This document shows positions 26,508-34,763 of a DNA stretch of 64,000 nt, in pieces. Below the pieces are notes generated by a model. It searched no databases and had not been told where the DNA came from. It was given only the letters and a program-made list of their open reading frames with translations. Numbering within the stretch: the stretch's first letter is position 1; the number at the start of each line of letters is the position of its first letter. The stretch spans positions 1,178,001-1,242,000 of the forward strand of contig NZ_CP006842.1 in assembly GCF_000626675.1 (NCBI RefSeq). Direction: 5' to 3'. The translations under genes and the position numbers were made by a program. This DNA is from Corynebacterium glyciniphilum AJ 3170. Lineage in GTDB: Bacteria; Actinomycetota; Actinomycetes; Mycobacteriales; Mycobacteriaceae.

Positions 26508-26762
26508 TCAGCGAGCCGTGAAGACCTTCAGGGAGTAGGCGCACACGACGGCCGCGACGAGGGCGACGATGCCGTTCGTCACTGCACCGGCGGTCGTCAC
26601 CTCGTCGAAATCGGACACGGACACCACAACGTCCAGGAAGATCAGCACCGTGCCGAGGAACAACAGGCTTACGCAGCTGAACACCCCTCCGGTACGGAGG
26701 ACGTGACAGAGCCAGGCTGCTCCGATGAGAAGGGGGCCCAGGACCAGGGAGACCAGGAACAC
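26508..26762 (-). CDS. Small membrane protein downstream of uspA
   Basis: An 84-residue protein from a GTG start, with three hydrophobic stretches: VFLVSLVLGPLLIGAAWL, GVFSCVSLLFLGTVLIFL and GIVALVAAVVCAYSL. The start is placed 19 bases after the uspA stop; an upstream in-frame extension would overlap uspA and has no membrane-like content. No family recognised. It is part of the minus-strand group behind tctCBA. Confidence 0.55.
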   Translation of the reverse strand: MFLVSLVLGPLLIGAAWLCHVLRTGGVFSCVSLLFLGTVLIFLDVVVSVSDFDEVTTAGAVTNGIVALVAAVVCAYSLKVFTAR

Positions 26763-26781
26763 GGGTCGGTGCCGCGCTGTC

Positions 26782-27252
26782 TTACTGCTGGGTGGTGTTG
26801 ACGATGTAGAGGTCGCAGGCTGCTTCCGCCGCCACTTTGCGTGCCACACTTCCGAGGATCCGCGAGATGCCCTGGACGTGCTTGTTACCGACGACGATGG
26901 TGTCAGCGTTGAGCTTCTCCGCCTGGAGCAGGAGCACATCGGCCGGGGTTCCTTCGACGGCGGAGGCGTGGACTGTCAGCGACGGGTAGGTTTCGCGCAG
27001 GACGGCGGCGACAGAATCGGCGACCTCCTGGGCGGCATGGGAGTAGCCGTCGGTGAGCTTCTGATAGGCGGCCGAGGTTCCGGGGCCCATGTTGTTGCTC
27101 TTGGCCGCCTGCAGGGTGACCGAGGCGCTGATGCTGTACGCGGAGAGGACGTGCAGCTCCGTGCCGATTCCGTCGGCTAGCTCCGCCGCTTTCTGTGCGG
27201 CGGCGAGCGCCGTCTGGCTGGAGTCGACCCCGGTCACAATAGTCTTCGTCAT
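26782..27252 (-). CDS. Universal stress protein (UspA), second copy
   Basis: A 156-residue single-domain UspA. The fold begins with TIVTGVDSSQTALAAAQKA. The nucleotide-binding motif near the C-terminus, VVGNKHVQGISRILGSVA, is the GxxGxxxxxxxxGS(V/T) pattern of ATP-binding members, although the first glycine region is altered (GNKHVQG). It shares most of its residues with the UspA encoded 70 bases upstream, so the pair arose by tandem duplication. The start chosen is the MTKTIV ATG rather than an upstream ATG that adds ten residues. Role: stress-related ATP-binding signalling protein, targets unknown. Confidence 0.9.
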   Translation of the reverse strand: MTKTIVTGVDSSQTALAAAQKAAELADGIGTELHVLSAYSISASVTLQAAKSNNMGPGTSAAYQKLTDGYSHAAQEVADSVAAVLRETYPSLTVHASAVEGTPADVLLLQAEKLNADTIVVGNKHVQGISRILGSVARKVAAEAACDLYIVNTTQQ

Positions 27253-27324
27253 CGTGCGCCTTTCCGAAAGTGTCGCGTACACCGCGATGGTTTATGTTCC
27301 GTCAGTGTAGCTTGTCTCGGAACG

Positions 27325-27804
27325 TCAACGGTGGGTGGTGTTGACGATATAGAGGTCACAGGTCGCCTCGGCGGCGACCTTGCGGGCGACGCTGCCGAGG
27401 ATCCGGGAGATGCCCTGGACATGTTTGTTGCCCACCACGATTGTGTCCGCCTTCAGCTGCCGGGCCTGCTGCACGAGAACCTCGGCGGGGGTCCCTTCCT
27501 CTGCGGAGGCTACGATGGTCAGCTCCGGGTGTGCCTCCTGCAGAACGGCGGCGACAGCGTCTGCGATCTGAGCAGCAGCCCGGGCCTGGCCGTCGGTGAG
27601 GTTCTGGTAGGCCACCGAGGTGGAGATCCCGAGATCCTTGGTCTTGAACGACTGCAGCGTGTCAGCGGTACTGATGCTGTATGCGGAGAAGATGTGGAGC
27701 TCCGCGCCGAGGCCTTCAGCGAGTTCGGCAGCTTTCTCCGCGGCGTTGAGTGCCGTCTGGCTGGAGTCCACGCCTGTGACGATGGTTCTGGTCGTTTCGG
27801 TCAT
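27325..27804 (-). CDS. Universal stress protein (UspA), first copy
   Basis: A 159-residue UspA beginning TIVTGVDSSQTALNAAEKA and containing the same VVGNKHVQGISRILGSVA motif as its neighbour. Its ATG overlaps the tctA stop (ATGA), making it translationally coupled to the tricarboxylate transporter, which is unusual for a stress protein. ATP binding is expected from the motif. It may tie transporter activity to energy or stress state; this is inference. Confidence 0.9.
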   Translation of the reverse strand: MTETTRTIVTGVDSSQTALNAAEKAAELAEGLGAELHIFSAYSISTADTLQSFKTKDLGISTSVAYQNLTDGQARAAAQIADAVAAVLQEAHPELTIVASAEEGTPAEVLVQQARQLKADTIVVGNKHVQGISRILGSVARKVAAEATCDLYIVNTTHR

Positions 27805-29441
27805 CGTGTGCCTTTCTCGTCGTCGGTCGACGTCGGCGCGGCCGTGGCATCGACAGAATCATCATCCGGGTGATCGTCCCGGACATCGTTGTACTCGGCG
27901 GCAAGGTCAGAACTCTGCTCGTCGTCAGAACTCTGCTCGTCGGCCTTGTTGAGTTGGTCGGCCTTGTCGATCAGCTTCGGCCGTCGGACAGCCTGCCAGA
28001 TGGCGAAGCCGATGGAGGCCACGGTCAGGATACCGAGAACCAGCGGGATGGGTTCGAGCATCCACCGGAAGCTCCCGTCGTTGATGATCATCGCGCGGCG
28101 GAAACCACTCTCGGCGATCGGGCCGAGGATCACACCGATGATCAGCGGCGCCAGCGGGAAGCCGCCCTTGACCATGATGTAGCCCAGGATCGCCGCCAGG
28201 AACATCACCAGTACGTCGAAAACGCTGGAGCGCATGGCGTAGGAGCCGACGACGGCCAGGACGATCACCGACGGCCAGAGCAGACGCGGCGGGACGGACT
28301 CGATGAGCTTCACCCAGAAACCCGTTCCGAACCAGCCCAGGATCAGCAGGACGAGGTAGACGACGGCGAAGCCGATGAACAGGCCGTAGATCAGGTCGGG
28401 GCTGCCGGTGAACAGCGTCGGTCCCGGCTGCAGACCATGCACGGTCAGGGCACCGATCAACACCGCCGAGGTGACGTCGCCGGGGATGCCGAGGGTCAGG
28501 GTGGGGACCAGGGCGCCGGCGGTGCCGGCGTTCTTGGCGGACTCGGCGGCAGCGATACCACGCGGGTCGCCTTTGCCGTACTTGGACTTGTCCTTCGCCG
28601 CCCGCTTGGACTCGTTGTAGGCCACGAAGGAGCTGATGTCACCGCCGACACCGGGGATGATTCCGATGACGAAGCCGATGGCGGATCCCAGGATGCCGGA
28701 GGGCATGAGCTTGCGGAACCACGAGGGGGTGGCACTGAACTTCTCCGGCTTCATCTTGAGGTTCAGTTTGGCGACCCGTTCGACCTGGAGGAAGGCCTCG
28801 GAGACGGCGAAGAGGCCGATCATCAGGGGGATGAAGGAGATACCCGAGATCAGGTCGGCGTTGCCGAAGGTCAGACGCGGGAAGCCCTGGATCGTGTCGA
28901 GGCCGATCATGGCGATGCCCAGGCCCAGGAATCCGGCGATGAGACCCTTGACCATCCGGCCCTCCGAGATGGAGGCGATGATGGTGAGGGCGAACAGGGC
29001 CAGCATGAAGTTTGCCGAAGAGCCGAAGCCCAGGGCGAAGTCGGCGATGACAGGGGAGAAGAAGGCGAGCAGCAGCACACCGATGAAACCACCGATGCAG
29101 GATGCGAGCACCGAGATCTTCAGCGCCTGCACACCTTTGCCAGCCATCGCCATGGCATGGCCGTCGGCGACTGTCGCGGCAGAGGCAGGGGTCCCCGGAG
29201 TACGAATGAGGATCGCGGGAATCGATCCCGCATACACCGCTCCGCCGTAAATGCCCAGCAGGAGCATCATGCCGGCCAGCGGTTCCAGGGCGAAGGTGAA
29301 GGGGAGCAGCAGTGCCACTCCGACGGTCGCGGAGATGCCGGGGAGGGCACCCACAACCATGCCGATCAGGACACCCAGGACAAGCATGATCACGACCTGG
29401 AAGTCTGCGACGGCGCTGAAGCCGTCCATCCAATTACTCAT
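27801..29441 (-). CDS. tctA: TctA, large membrane subunit of tripartite tricarboxylate transporter
   Basis: A 546-residue integral membrane protein of the TctA family. The conserved N-terminal stretch GVLIGMVVGALPGISATVG and the later GIIPGVGGDISSFVAYNES are diagnostic. About eleven helices precede a hydrophilic C-terminal tail of some 50 residues rich in Asp, Ser and Glu that is not typical of the family. With TctB and the extracytoplasmic binding protein TctC it drives citrate or related tricarboxylate uptake, probably with sodium or protons. The ATG overlaps the tctB stop and the stop overlaps a uspA start. Confidence 0.95.
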   Translation of the reverse strand: MSNWMDGFSAVADFQVVIMLVLGVLIGMVVGALPGISATVGVALLLPFTFALEPLAGMMLLLGIYGGAVYAGSIPAILIRTPGTPASAATVADGHAMAMAGKGVQALKISVLASCIGGFIGVLLLAFFSPVIADFALGFGSSANFMLALFALTIIASISEGRMVKGLIAGFLGLGIAMIGLDTIQGFPRLTFGNADLISGISFIPLMIGLFAVSEAFLQVERVAKLNLKMKPEKFSATPSWFRKLMPSGILGSAIGFVIGIIPGVGGDISSFVAYNESKRAAKDKSKYGKGDPRGIAAAESAKNAGTAGALVPTLTLGIPGDVTSAVLIGALTVHGLQPGPTLFTGSPDLIYGLFIGFAVVYLVLLILGWFGTGFWVKLIESVPPRLLWPSVIVLAVVGSYAMRSSVFDVLVMFLAAILGYIMVKGGFPLAPLIIGVILGPIAESGFRRAMIINDGSFRWMLEPIPLVLGILTVASIGFAIWQAVRRPKLIDKADQLNKADEQSSDDEQSSDLAAEYNDVRDDHPDDDSVDATAAPTSTDDEKGTR

Positions 29442-29953
29442 GGCAGAATCCCCTCAATGATGCCGGAGGGCAGGTAGACCCCCAGGGCGTCGGTGAACAG
29501 GTAGTAGACGGCGACCGAGATGATGACGGGCACGAGCACGAGCCGGAGGATGCTCCGGATACCCATGATCAACAGTCCGAACACCATGAAGATCAGGGAC
29601 GAGAGCATGAAACCCAGCGGCGTCAGCGCGAAGGTGTAGGCCACGCTCGCCACGACAATCAGCCCGGTCCTCAGGCGCGATCCCGGCTCCGGCAGGAAGA
29701 TGTTCTTCTCACAGTTGAAGAAGAGCATCACTCCCAGGACGACGAGGGCTCCGCCGATGAGGCGGGGCAGGGCCGCGGTTCCCGGGTCTTCCGGTTGGCC
29801 CGGAGCGGGGAACCCGAAGGCCAGGAACAGGACGACTGCTCCCAGCACGATGACGATCACGGCGATGATGCGGTCGCCGAGCAGGGAACCGTCTCGCGTG
29901 GGTGTCGCGCTGTCAACAGGTGTGCTGGTGGGTGTGTCAGTGGATGTGGACAT
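29438..29953 (-). CDS. tctB: TctB, small membrane subunit of tricarboxylate transporter
   Basis: A 171-residue membrane protein with four helices, e.g. IIAVIVIVLGAVVLFLAF and LGFMLSSLIFMVFGLLIM, and a threonine-rich N-terminus. Size and position between tctC and tctA identify TctB. The start ATG overlaps the tctC stop (TGATG), and the stop overlaps the tctA ATG. It acts with TctA in the membrane; its precise role in the family is not known. Confidence 0.9.
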   Translation of the reverse strand: MSTSTDTPTSTPVDSATPTRDGSLLGDRIIAVIVIVLGAVVLFLAFGFPAPGQPEDPGTAALPRLIGGALVVLGVMLFFNCEKNIFLPEPGSRLRTGLIVVASVAYTFALTPLGFMLSSLIFMVFGLLIMGIRSILRLVLVPVIISVAVYYLFTDALGVYLPSGIIEGILP

Positions 29954-30969
29954 CAGTTGCCTCCCAGTCCGGCGTCCTCGACGACTGTTTGGTAACGGTC
30001 GTATTCCTCGGAGAGGAAGGCGTCGAAGTCGGCGGCATTCTTGTATTCCTGGGTGAATCCCAGGTTGTCCATGTAGGTGGAGAAACCTTCGCTCTGGCGC
30101 GCCTCGTTGAAGCACTCGTTGAGTTCCTCGACGGCCTCGTCCGGGGTTCCCGCGGGAGCGAAGAGCCCGAGGATGGCGAAGCTCGTCCAGTCCATTCCGG
30201 CTTCCTTGAGGGTGGGGACCCCCGGAAGGAAGTCGTCCAGGCGGTCCTCACCGGCGATCGCCAGGGCGCGTAGCTGTCCGCCCTCAATGAAGGGGGCGAT
30301 CTCTGCGGCGCCGACGGACACGGCTCGGGTCTCGCCGCCCATCACGGCCTGCAGTGCGCCGGCTGCACCGCCGTAGGGGACGTTACGGATATTGGGTTGG
30401 TCGGCTTCCTGGGCGAGCCCGGCGAAACCCATGTGGTAGATCGAGCCGGTACCGGAGCTGGCCATGGTGACGTCTTCGTTCGTGGTCAGTAACTCGTCGA
30501 TGTCCTCGATGTCGGAGTCTGGCAACACGCCATAGGCGATGGGTTGTTCGCTGTACTGCATGATGCCGCGGACGTCGTCCGGCCCGATCTCGGAGACTCC
30601 CAGGTGGGGCAGAATCGACAGCTCGATGGACGCCACGCCGATGGTGTTGCCGTCGGCGGCGGAGGATGCGACGGACTGGAATCCGACGGTTCCGGAACCG
30701 CCGGTCTCGTTGCGGATGATGACGTCCCTGCCGCAGGTCTGCTGCGCGTAGACGGCGAGCTGACGGGCGGTGCCGTCGGCGGAGCCGCCCGGGTCGAAGG
30801 GGACGACAAGGTTCAGGGGTGCACCGCTGCCGGAGGATGAGCCCTCCGATTCATCGTCCGAGCCGCAGGAGGTCAGGGCCAGGGCCCCGATCATCGTGAG
30901 GGCCGCGATACTGGTGCGTGCCTTGCTGCTGGTTGGTGTTCTTCGTCTAGTTGGGATCTGTCCACTCAT
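29953..30969 (-). CDS. tctC: TctC, tricarboxylate-binding lipoprotein
   Basis: A 338-residue extracytoplasmic solute receptor of the Bug/TctC family. A basic N-terminus and hydrophobic helix lead to lipobox LALTSC, followed by a Ser/Gly linker. The mature protein opens LNLVVPFDPGGSADGTARQ, the family hallmark, and continues with RNETGGSGTVG in the ligand pocket. It captures citrate or a similar acid and passes it to TctAB. The ATG has GAGGAC upstream. The 296-base region ahead of it contains a GlxR-like site and an inverted-repeat element. Confidence 0.92.
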   Translation of the reverse strand: MSGQIPTRRRTPTSSKARTSIAALTMIGALALTSCGSDDESEGSSSGSGAPLNLVVPFDPGGSADGTARQLAVYAQQTCGRDVIIRNETGGSGTVGFQSVASSAADGNTIGVASIELSILPHLGVSEIGPDDVRGIMQYSEQPIAYGVLPDSDIEDIDELLTTNEDVTMASSGTGSIYHMGFAGLAQEADQPNIRNVPYGGAAGALQAVMGGETRAVSVGAAEIAPFIEGGQLRALAIAGEDRLDDFLPGVPTLKEAGMDWTSFAILGLFAPAGTPDEAVEELNECFNEARQSEGFSTYMDNLGFTQEYKNAADFDAFLSEEYDRYQTVVEDAGLGGN

Positions 30970-31104
30970 TCATGTGTCCTCTGGTCTCAACGCCGTTCAC
31001 GGCACCCGTTCGCTGTGCGCACGTTCGTTCGCTTTACGACTAAAACTTACCCGATGGAAAGTGTTAGTCACAACATTGCGAGGAAAAGGCGATGTAGATC
31101 ACAC

Positions 31105-31120
31105 TGTGATGCGTGTGACA
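31105..31120. promoter_or_regulatory. GlxR/CRP-like binding site upstream of tctCBA
   Basis: TGTGATGCGTGTGACA matches the CRP-family pattern TGTGA-N6-TCACA with one mismatch, and overlaps a second dyad ATCACAC-TGTGAT. It lies 136 bases upstream of the tctC start, so cAMP-dependent carbon control is possible. No other element in this gap is convincing. Confidence 0.4.
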
Positions 31121-31161
31121 TAGATATAGGAGGCATGAATAATCACGAGGTGATGCATCTG

Positions 31162-31214
31162 AGGTGCCAGAATCGGTCAGTCTGGAGGCTCTGCGCCGAC
31201 TGATCTTGGCACCT
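31162..31214. repeat. Inverted-repeat element, copy 1
   Basis: Arms AGGTGCCAGAATCGGTC (31162-31178) and GACTGATCTTGGCACCT (31198-31214) are inverted repeats with three mismatches around a 19-bp centre. The right side continues GGCTCACGTGGCC, which the left lacks, so the left end may be truncated. The same arms with the same 19-bp centre length recur at 41709-41779. Candidates are a small palindromic repeat or MITE, or the end of a lost insertion sequence. No run of T follows, so a simple terminator is less likely. Confidence 0.6.
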
Positions 31215-31265
31215 GGCTCACGTGGCCGGGTGTTGCTCGGATGAACGCATCACATCATCGAAGAA

Positions 31266-31577
31266 TCACACACTGCCCTTGCGCTCGACCACGAGGATCC
31301 GGGCCTCGGCATCGGGGTGGGCGACATGGGCGTCGCCGATGTCGACGCAACACACCGTTCCGGGTGTGAGTCGTTCGATATGCTCTTCGTCCTCGACGAG
31401 GTAGTGCATGTCCACGGTGCCGTCGAGGACGACGAAGATCTCCGGGCCGTCGTTGACGTGCCACGTGTAGGGCTCGTCGGTCCAGTGGAGTTTCGCGGTC
31501 GCCTGGTCGAACTCGCCGAGGTCGAGGGCACCCCAGGGGCGGTCGGCGGTGAACGTGCTGGCGTCGATGAACCTCAT
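31266..31577 (-). CDS. Cupin-domain protein
   Basis: A 103-residue single cupin. Two cupin blocks are visible around WHVNDGPEIFVVLDG and LTPGTVCCVDIGDAHVAHP, with a histidine pair and the glutamate of a metal site. It probably binds a divalent metal and a small ligand. Its ATG overlaps the stop of the quinone-reductase-like gene (ATGA), so the two are one operon. A closely similar protein of the same length is encoded at 45050-45361. Confidence 0.85.
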   Translation of the reverse strand: MRFIDASTFTADRPWGALDLGEFDQATAKLHWTDEPYTWHVNDGPEIFVVLDGTVDMHYLVEDEEHIERLTPGTVCCVDIGDAHVAHPDAEARILVVERKGSV

Positions 31578-32551
31578 GCAATGCTCCGTTTCGGGTGGAC
31601 GAGCACGGTTTTCCCCACTGTATTTCCCGTACGCAGCGCCGTGAGCACCTTCGGCGCATCCTGGATCGGAACCTGGTCGCTGACCCGGACCTGAATCTCG
31701 CCCGAGGCCACCAGTGCGAGGGCCCGGCGGAGGTACGCTCCGACGGTGTCGGGGCGCTCAGCGGAGAGGGCACCAAGGTTGAACCCCAGCACGCCGATCC
31801 CGCTGAACCACAGGGTGTTGCTGCTGATGAGTTGGTCGCCGGCTTGTGCGGCGTCACCGACGGCGAGGAGTCGCCCGCCGAGTCGCAGGAGTCCGAGACT
31901 GGTGAGTCTGCCCGGCCCTGCCACAGGGTCGACCACCACATCGAACTGCCGCCGGGTTGCCTCGGCAACCTCGTCGCGCAGCCACACCTCGTCGTACCCA
32001 AGGTCGCTGGCAGTCTGTCGTTTCTCCTCGGAGCCCACGACGCCGACCACTCGTCCGGCGCCGAGTACGCGGGCCACCTGGCCGAACTGTGATCCCAGCC
32101 CGCCGGCGGCGGCATGGACGAGGATATCTTCCCCGCGGTTGAGGTGGGCCACCTTCTCCAGGGCGAGGAGAGCGGTGGTGGTGTTGGACGGCACTGCCGC
32201 GGCGAGGGCGGCGTCCATGCCCATGGGTAGTGGCGCAACCAGGTCGGCGTGGGTCGTGGCGATCTGACCGTAACCGCCACCGTTGTTGATGGTCAGCGCG
32301 GCGACTGCGTCACCGACCCTGAGTCCGTCCACGCCCTCGCCGAGGGCCCGGATGTGGCCTGATACCTCGATGCCGGGTACCCATGGCAGGGGATTGGGGA
32401 CGAGGCCGTCGGCAAACAGGGCCTCCACATAGTTCGCTCCGGCGTAGTGAACGTCGAGTGCGACCTCCCCGGAGCCTGGAATGGGTGCCTCGATCGTGTC
32501 GTAGCTCAGTCCTTCCGGTCCGTCGTAGCTGGTGATCTGTACAGCCTTCAT
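31574..32551 (-). CDS. MDR-family NADPH:quinone oxidoreductase
   Basis: A 325-residue zinc-independent medium-chain reductase. It starts MKAVQITSYDGPEGLSYDT and has YAGANYVEALFADGL and PWVPGIEVSGHIRALGEG in the catalytic domain. The Rossmann motif is ILVHAAAGGLGSQFGQVA. It likely reduces quinones using NADPH. GCGAG stands before the ATG. It is divergent from an aldo/keto reductase across a 70-bp gap holding a 9-bp-arm inverted repeat, and it is followed by a cupin gene by overlap. Confidence 0.9.
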   Translation of the reverse strand: MKAVQITSYDGPEGLSYDTIEAPIPGSGEVALDVHYAGANYVEALFADGLVPNPLPWVPGIEVSGHIRALGEGVDGLRVGDAVAALTINNGGGYGQIATTHADLVAPLPMGMDAALAAAVPSNTTTALLALEKVAHLNRGEDILVHAAAGGLGSQFGQVARVLGAGRVVGVVGSEEKRQTASDLGYDEVWLRDEVAEATRRQFDVVVDPVAGPGRLTSLGLLRLGGRLLAVGDAAQAGDQLISSNTLWFSGIGVLGFNLGALSAERPDTVGAYLRRALALVASGEIQVRVSDQVPIQDAPKVLTALRTGNTVGKTVLVHPKRSIA

Positions 32552-32572
32552 CTCGCGCCTTTCATCTTGAGT

Positions 32573-32600
32573 CAGTATGCTGTCGTGAATAAGCATACTG
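32573..32600. promoter_or_regulatory. Inverted repeat operator between quinone reductase and aldo/keto reductase
   Basis: Perfect 9-bp arms CAGTATGCT and AGCATACTG are separated by 10 bp in the divergent gap. It should bind a dimeric repressor controlling both genes. No regulator gene is adjacent, so it would be controlled from elsewhere. Confidence 0.6.
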
Positions 32601-32622
32601 ATACCGAAAGGACGGGAGCAAG

Positions 32623-33648
32623 ATGACGATGAGAACGCTGGGCAACGGTGGGCCGTTGGCCGGGTCGGTTGGATTGGGTTGCATGGGAATGAGCTGGGGA
32701 TACGCGGAAAGCGGGCGCAACGACGCTGCCTCCGTTCGCGTGATTCGGGACGCCCTCGACGGCGGAATCCGACTCCTGGACACTGCCGGGGTGTACGGGG
32801 ACGGGCACAACGAGAAACTGGTCGGCACGGCGATCGGCGGGCGGAGGGAGGAGGCTGTCGTCGCGACCAAAGGTGGTCTTGTGGTCGACGATCTCGCCAC
32901 CCGACAGATGCACCGCGACGCGCGTCCCGATACTTTACGTAGACAGGTCGACGAGAGCCTCCGGCGTCTCGGTATCGACAACATCGACCTCTTCTACCTG
33001 CACCGCGTCGACCCGGATACGCCGCTGGAGGAAAGCTGGACTGCACTGGCCGGGCTGGTGGCTGATGGAAAGATCCGGCACCTCGGCCTGTCTGAGGTGA
33101 CCGTCGCGCAGGCGGAGGCCGCGCACGCCGTCCATCCCGTCGCTGCGATCCAGTCGGAACTGTCCTTATGGACCCGCGAACCGCTCGGCGACCGGTCGTC
33201 GGACCGGGCCGAGGACCCGTCCACCACGAGCGCTGCAGGAGTGGGGAGCCCTGCCGGTGGTGATCTTGTGGAGTGGACGGGACGTCACGGCGTGGCGTTC
33301 GTCCCCTTCGCGCCGTTGGGACGCGGCTACCTCACCGGCACCCTGACCTCGGACGGTTTCGAGGATGGCGACTTCCGGGCGACCAACCCTCGCTTCCTCC
33401 CGGAGGCCTTCGCCCGGAACCGGGCCATTACTGACGAGGTCGCCCGGATCGCCGCCGCTCATGACGTGACATCCGCCCAGATCTCCCTGGCATGGTTGCT
33501 CGGGTTGGCTGACCACGTGATCCCGATCCCGGGGACGCGCAGCAGCGCGCATTTGCGGGAGAATCTCGGTGCAGGGCAGATACTGCTTACGAGCGACGAG
33601 CGGGCCGTGCTGGACAGTCTCCCTGCACCGGTCGGATCACGGTACTGA
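32623..33648 (+). CDS. Aldo/keto reductase
   Basis: A 341-residue NADPH-dependent reductase with the TIM-barrel pattern of the family. The catalytic residues are visible: Asp/Tyr in LLDTAGVYGDGHNE, Lys in VVATKGG and His in FYLHRVDPDTP. The C-terminal cofactor motif is VIPIPGTRSSAHLREN. An insert rich in Asp, Ser and Gly near residues 185-210 (between QSELSLWTREPL and DLVEWTGRHG) is longer than usual. It reduces aldehydes or ketones. AAAGGACGGGAG precedes the ATG. It is divergent from the quinone reductase and shares its operator. Confidence 0.9.
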   Translation: MTMRTLGNGGPLAGSVGLGCMGMSWGYAESGRNDAASVRVIRDALDGGIRLLDTAGVYGDGHNEKLVGTAIGGRREEAVVATKGGLVVDDLATRQMHRDARPDTLRRQVDESLRRLGIDNIDLFYLHRVDPDTPLEESWTALAGLVADGKIRHLGLSEVTVAQAEAAHAVHPVAAIQSELSLWTREPLGDRSSDRAEDPSTTSAAGVGSPAGGDLVEWTGRHGVAFVPFAPLGRGYLTGTLTSDGFEDGDFRATNPRFLPEAFARNRAITDEVARIAAAHDVTSAQISLAWLLGLADHVIPIPGTRSSAHLRENLGAGQILLTSDERAVLDSLPAPVGSRY

Positions 33649-33659
33649 GCGTAGGCGCA

Positions 33660-34763
33660 TCACCGTTCAGCGACGACGTCGACCGTCGTCGCGCCGAGAA
33701 TCCGCCCATTGGCCTGGATCTCGATGCGGTGAGGGCCAGGACGGATCGTCCTGATCGAGACGTGTTTGAAAGCATGACGGCGTGAGAAGCTCACAGGCTC
33801 ACCCGCCGGGAGGTCCCGTACCGTCAATTTGAACACCTTGCCCGCCTTAGCGCCGTGCGCCCCCTGGTAGTGCACCAGGTAGTCGATCGCAGCCTTCGTC
33901 GGGGCGGATGCGTGCAGCGTGAAGGAGATCGTCGTCGTTTCTCCGATGGTGATCGCCGACGGACTGCAGGACAGTTCCGTGAGCTCAATCGGAGCGTCGT
34001 GGTCGAAGCCGAGAATGGCAAGAGCCCCGGGGTCGCCTCGTTTGATCAGTGTGCGCAGGCCGTGGCGCACCACGAAGTCACCCTGGGTGGACTCTCCGGC
34101 CCACCTTCGGGCGGTGTCGAGGACGAGCCCGGGGTGGTCCTTGCTGATGTCGTTGAGGTGGTTCGCGACCGAGCGGCGGACATAGAGTGAGTTGTCGTTG
34201 ACCAGTGGTTCCAGAAGCGCCAGGGAATCGGTGGGGTCGTCGATGAACTGGTACAGGCGGCGACCCCAGGGGAGTCGGGGCCGTGTCCCCTCGGAAACGA
34301 GCCGCCGGACGTGCTCGTCGGCGCTGGTAGTCCACGCCTTCAACTGCTCCATCGTCGTGTCGTAGTGCGCGTCGATGAACGGACGGATCGCAAACTCGGC
34401 GGTGTAGTGGGACGTCAGGGTCCCCAAGAGGGGGAGCGCGATGTCAGGACGGTCGAGCATGGCCGTGGCAATGTACTCGTTGACGGCCATGGATGCCCAG
34501 CCCTGCAGGTTTCCCTTCCCGTCCTGGTTGTCATTGTCGACCGCGTGTTGAATCAGCCGGGCGGCGTCATCGGGTGATGCCGGTAGCACTTCTGCGAGCG
34601 CTCGGGCGATCCAGGTAACCCGGGCTTTCAGTTCGAGACCGTCCAGTCCGGAGACCGCCCGCTGCTGGAAGTCGGCACTGTCGAAGGATCCTGAGACCTC
34701 CGAGAATGCGTCGGCAAGTCGTCCGACGAGCTCGGGTGACAGTTCATCTTTGAAATCAGCCAT
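33660..34763 (-). CDS. AlkC-type DNA alkylation repair glycosylase with C-terminal Ig-like domain
   Basis: A 367-residue protein. The N-terminal 235 residues are HEAT-like helical repeats, with TMEQLKAWTTSADEHVRRLV and LPWGRRLYQFIDDPTDSL typical of ALK/AlkC-type DNA glycosylases. From about residue 240 a beta-rich immunoglobulin-like domain follows (LTELSCSPSAITIGETTTIS). HEAT plus Ig is the known AlkC layout, for enzymes removing 3-methylated purines. The start overlaps the MarR stop by 8 bases. It repairs alkylated DNA in the cytoplasm; control by the MarR is likely. Confidence 0.8.
   Translation of the reverse strand: MADFKDELSPELVGRLADAFSEVSGSFDSADFQQRAVSGLDGLELKARVTWIARALAEVLPASPDDAARLIQHAVDNDNQDGKGNLQGWASMAVNEYIATAMLDRPDIALPLLGTLTSHYTAEFAIRPFIDAHYDTTMEQLKAWTTSADEHVRRLVSEGTRPRLPWGRRLYQFIDDPTDSLALLEPLVNDNSLYVRRSVANHLNDISKDHPGLVLDTARRWAGESTQGDFVVRHGLRTLIKRGDPGALAILGFDHDAPIELTELSCSPSAITIGETTTISFTLHASAPTKAAIDYLVHYQGAHGAKAGKVFKLTVRDLPAGEPVSFSRRHAFKHVSIRTIRPGPHRIEIQANGRILGATTVDVVAER

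Noticed and set aside
27870..29477. 535-codon open frame antisense to tctA
   Set aside because: It mirrors the codon pattern of tctA, is rich in Asp, Glu, Gln and Gly without structure, and has no ribosome binding site. TctA on the other strand is a clear family member.
31135..31203. 22-codon ORF after AGGAGG upstream of the repeat element
   Set aside because: The ribosome binding site is only one base from the ATG and the frame ends inside the inverted repeat; most likely chance.
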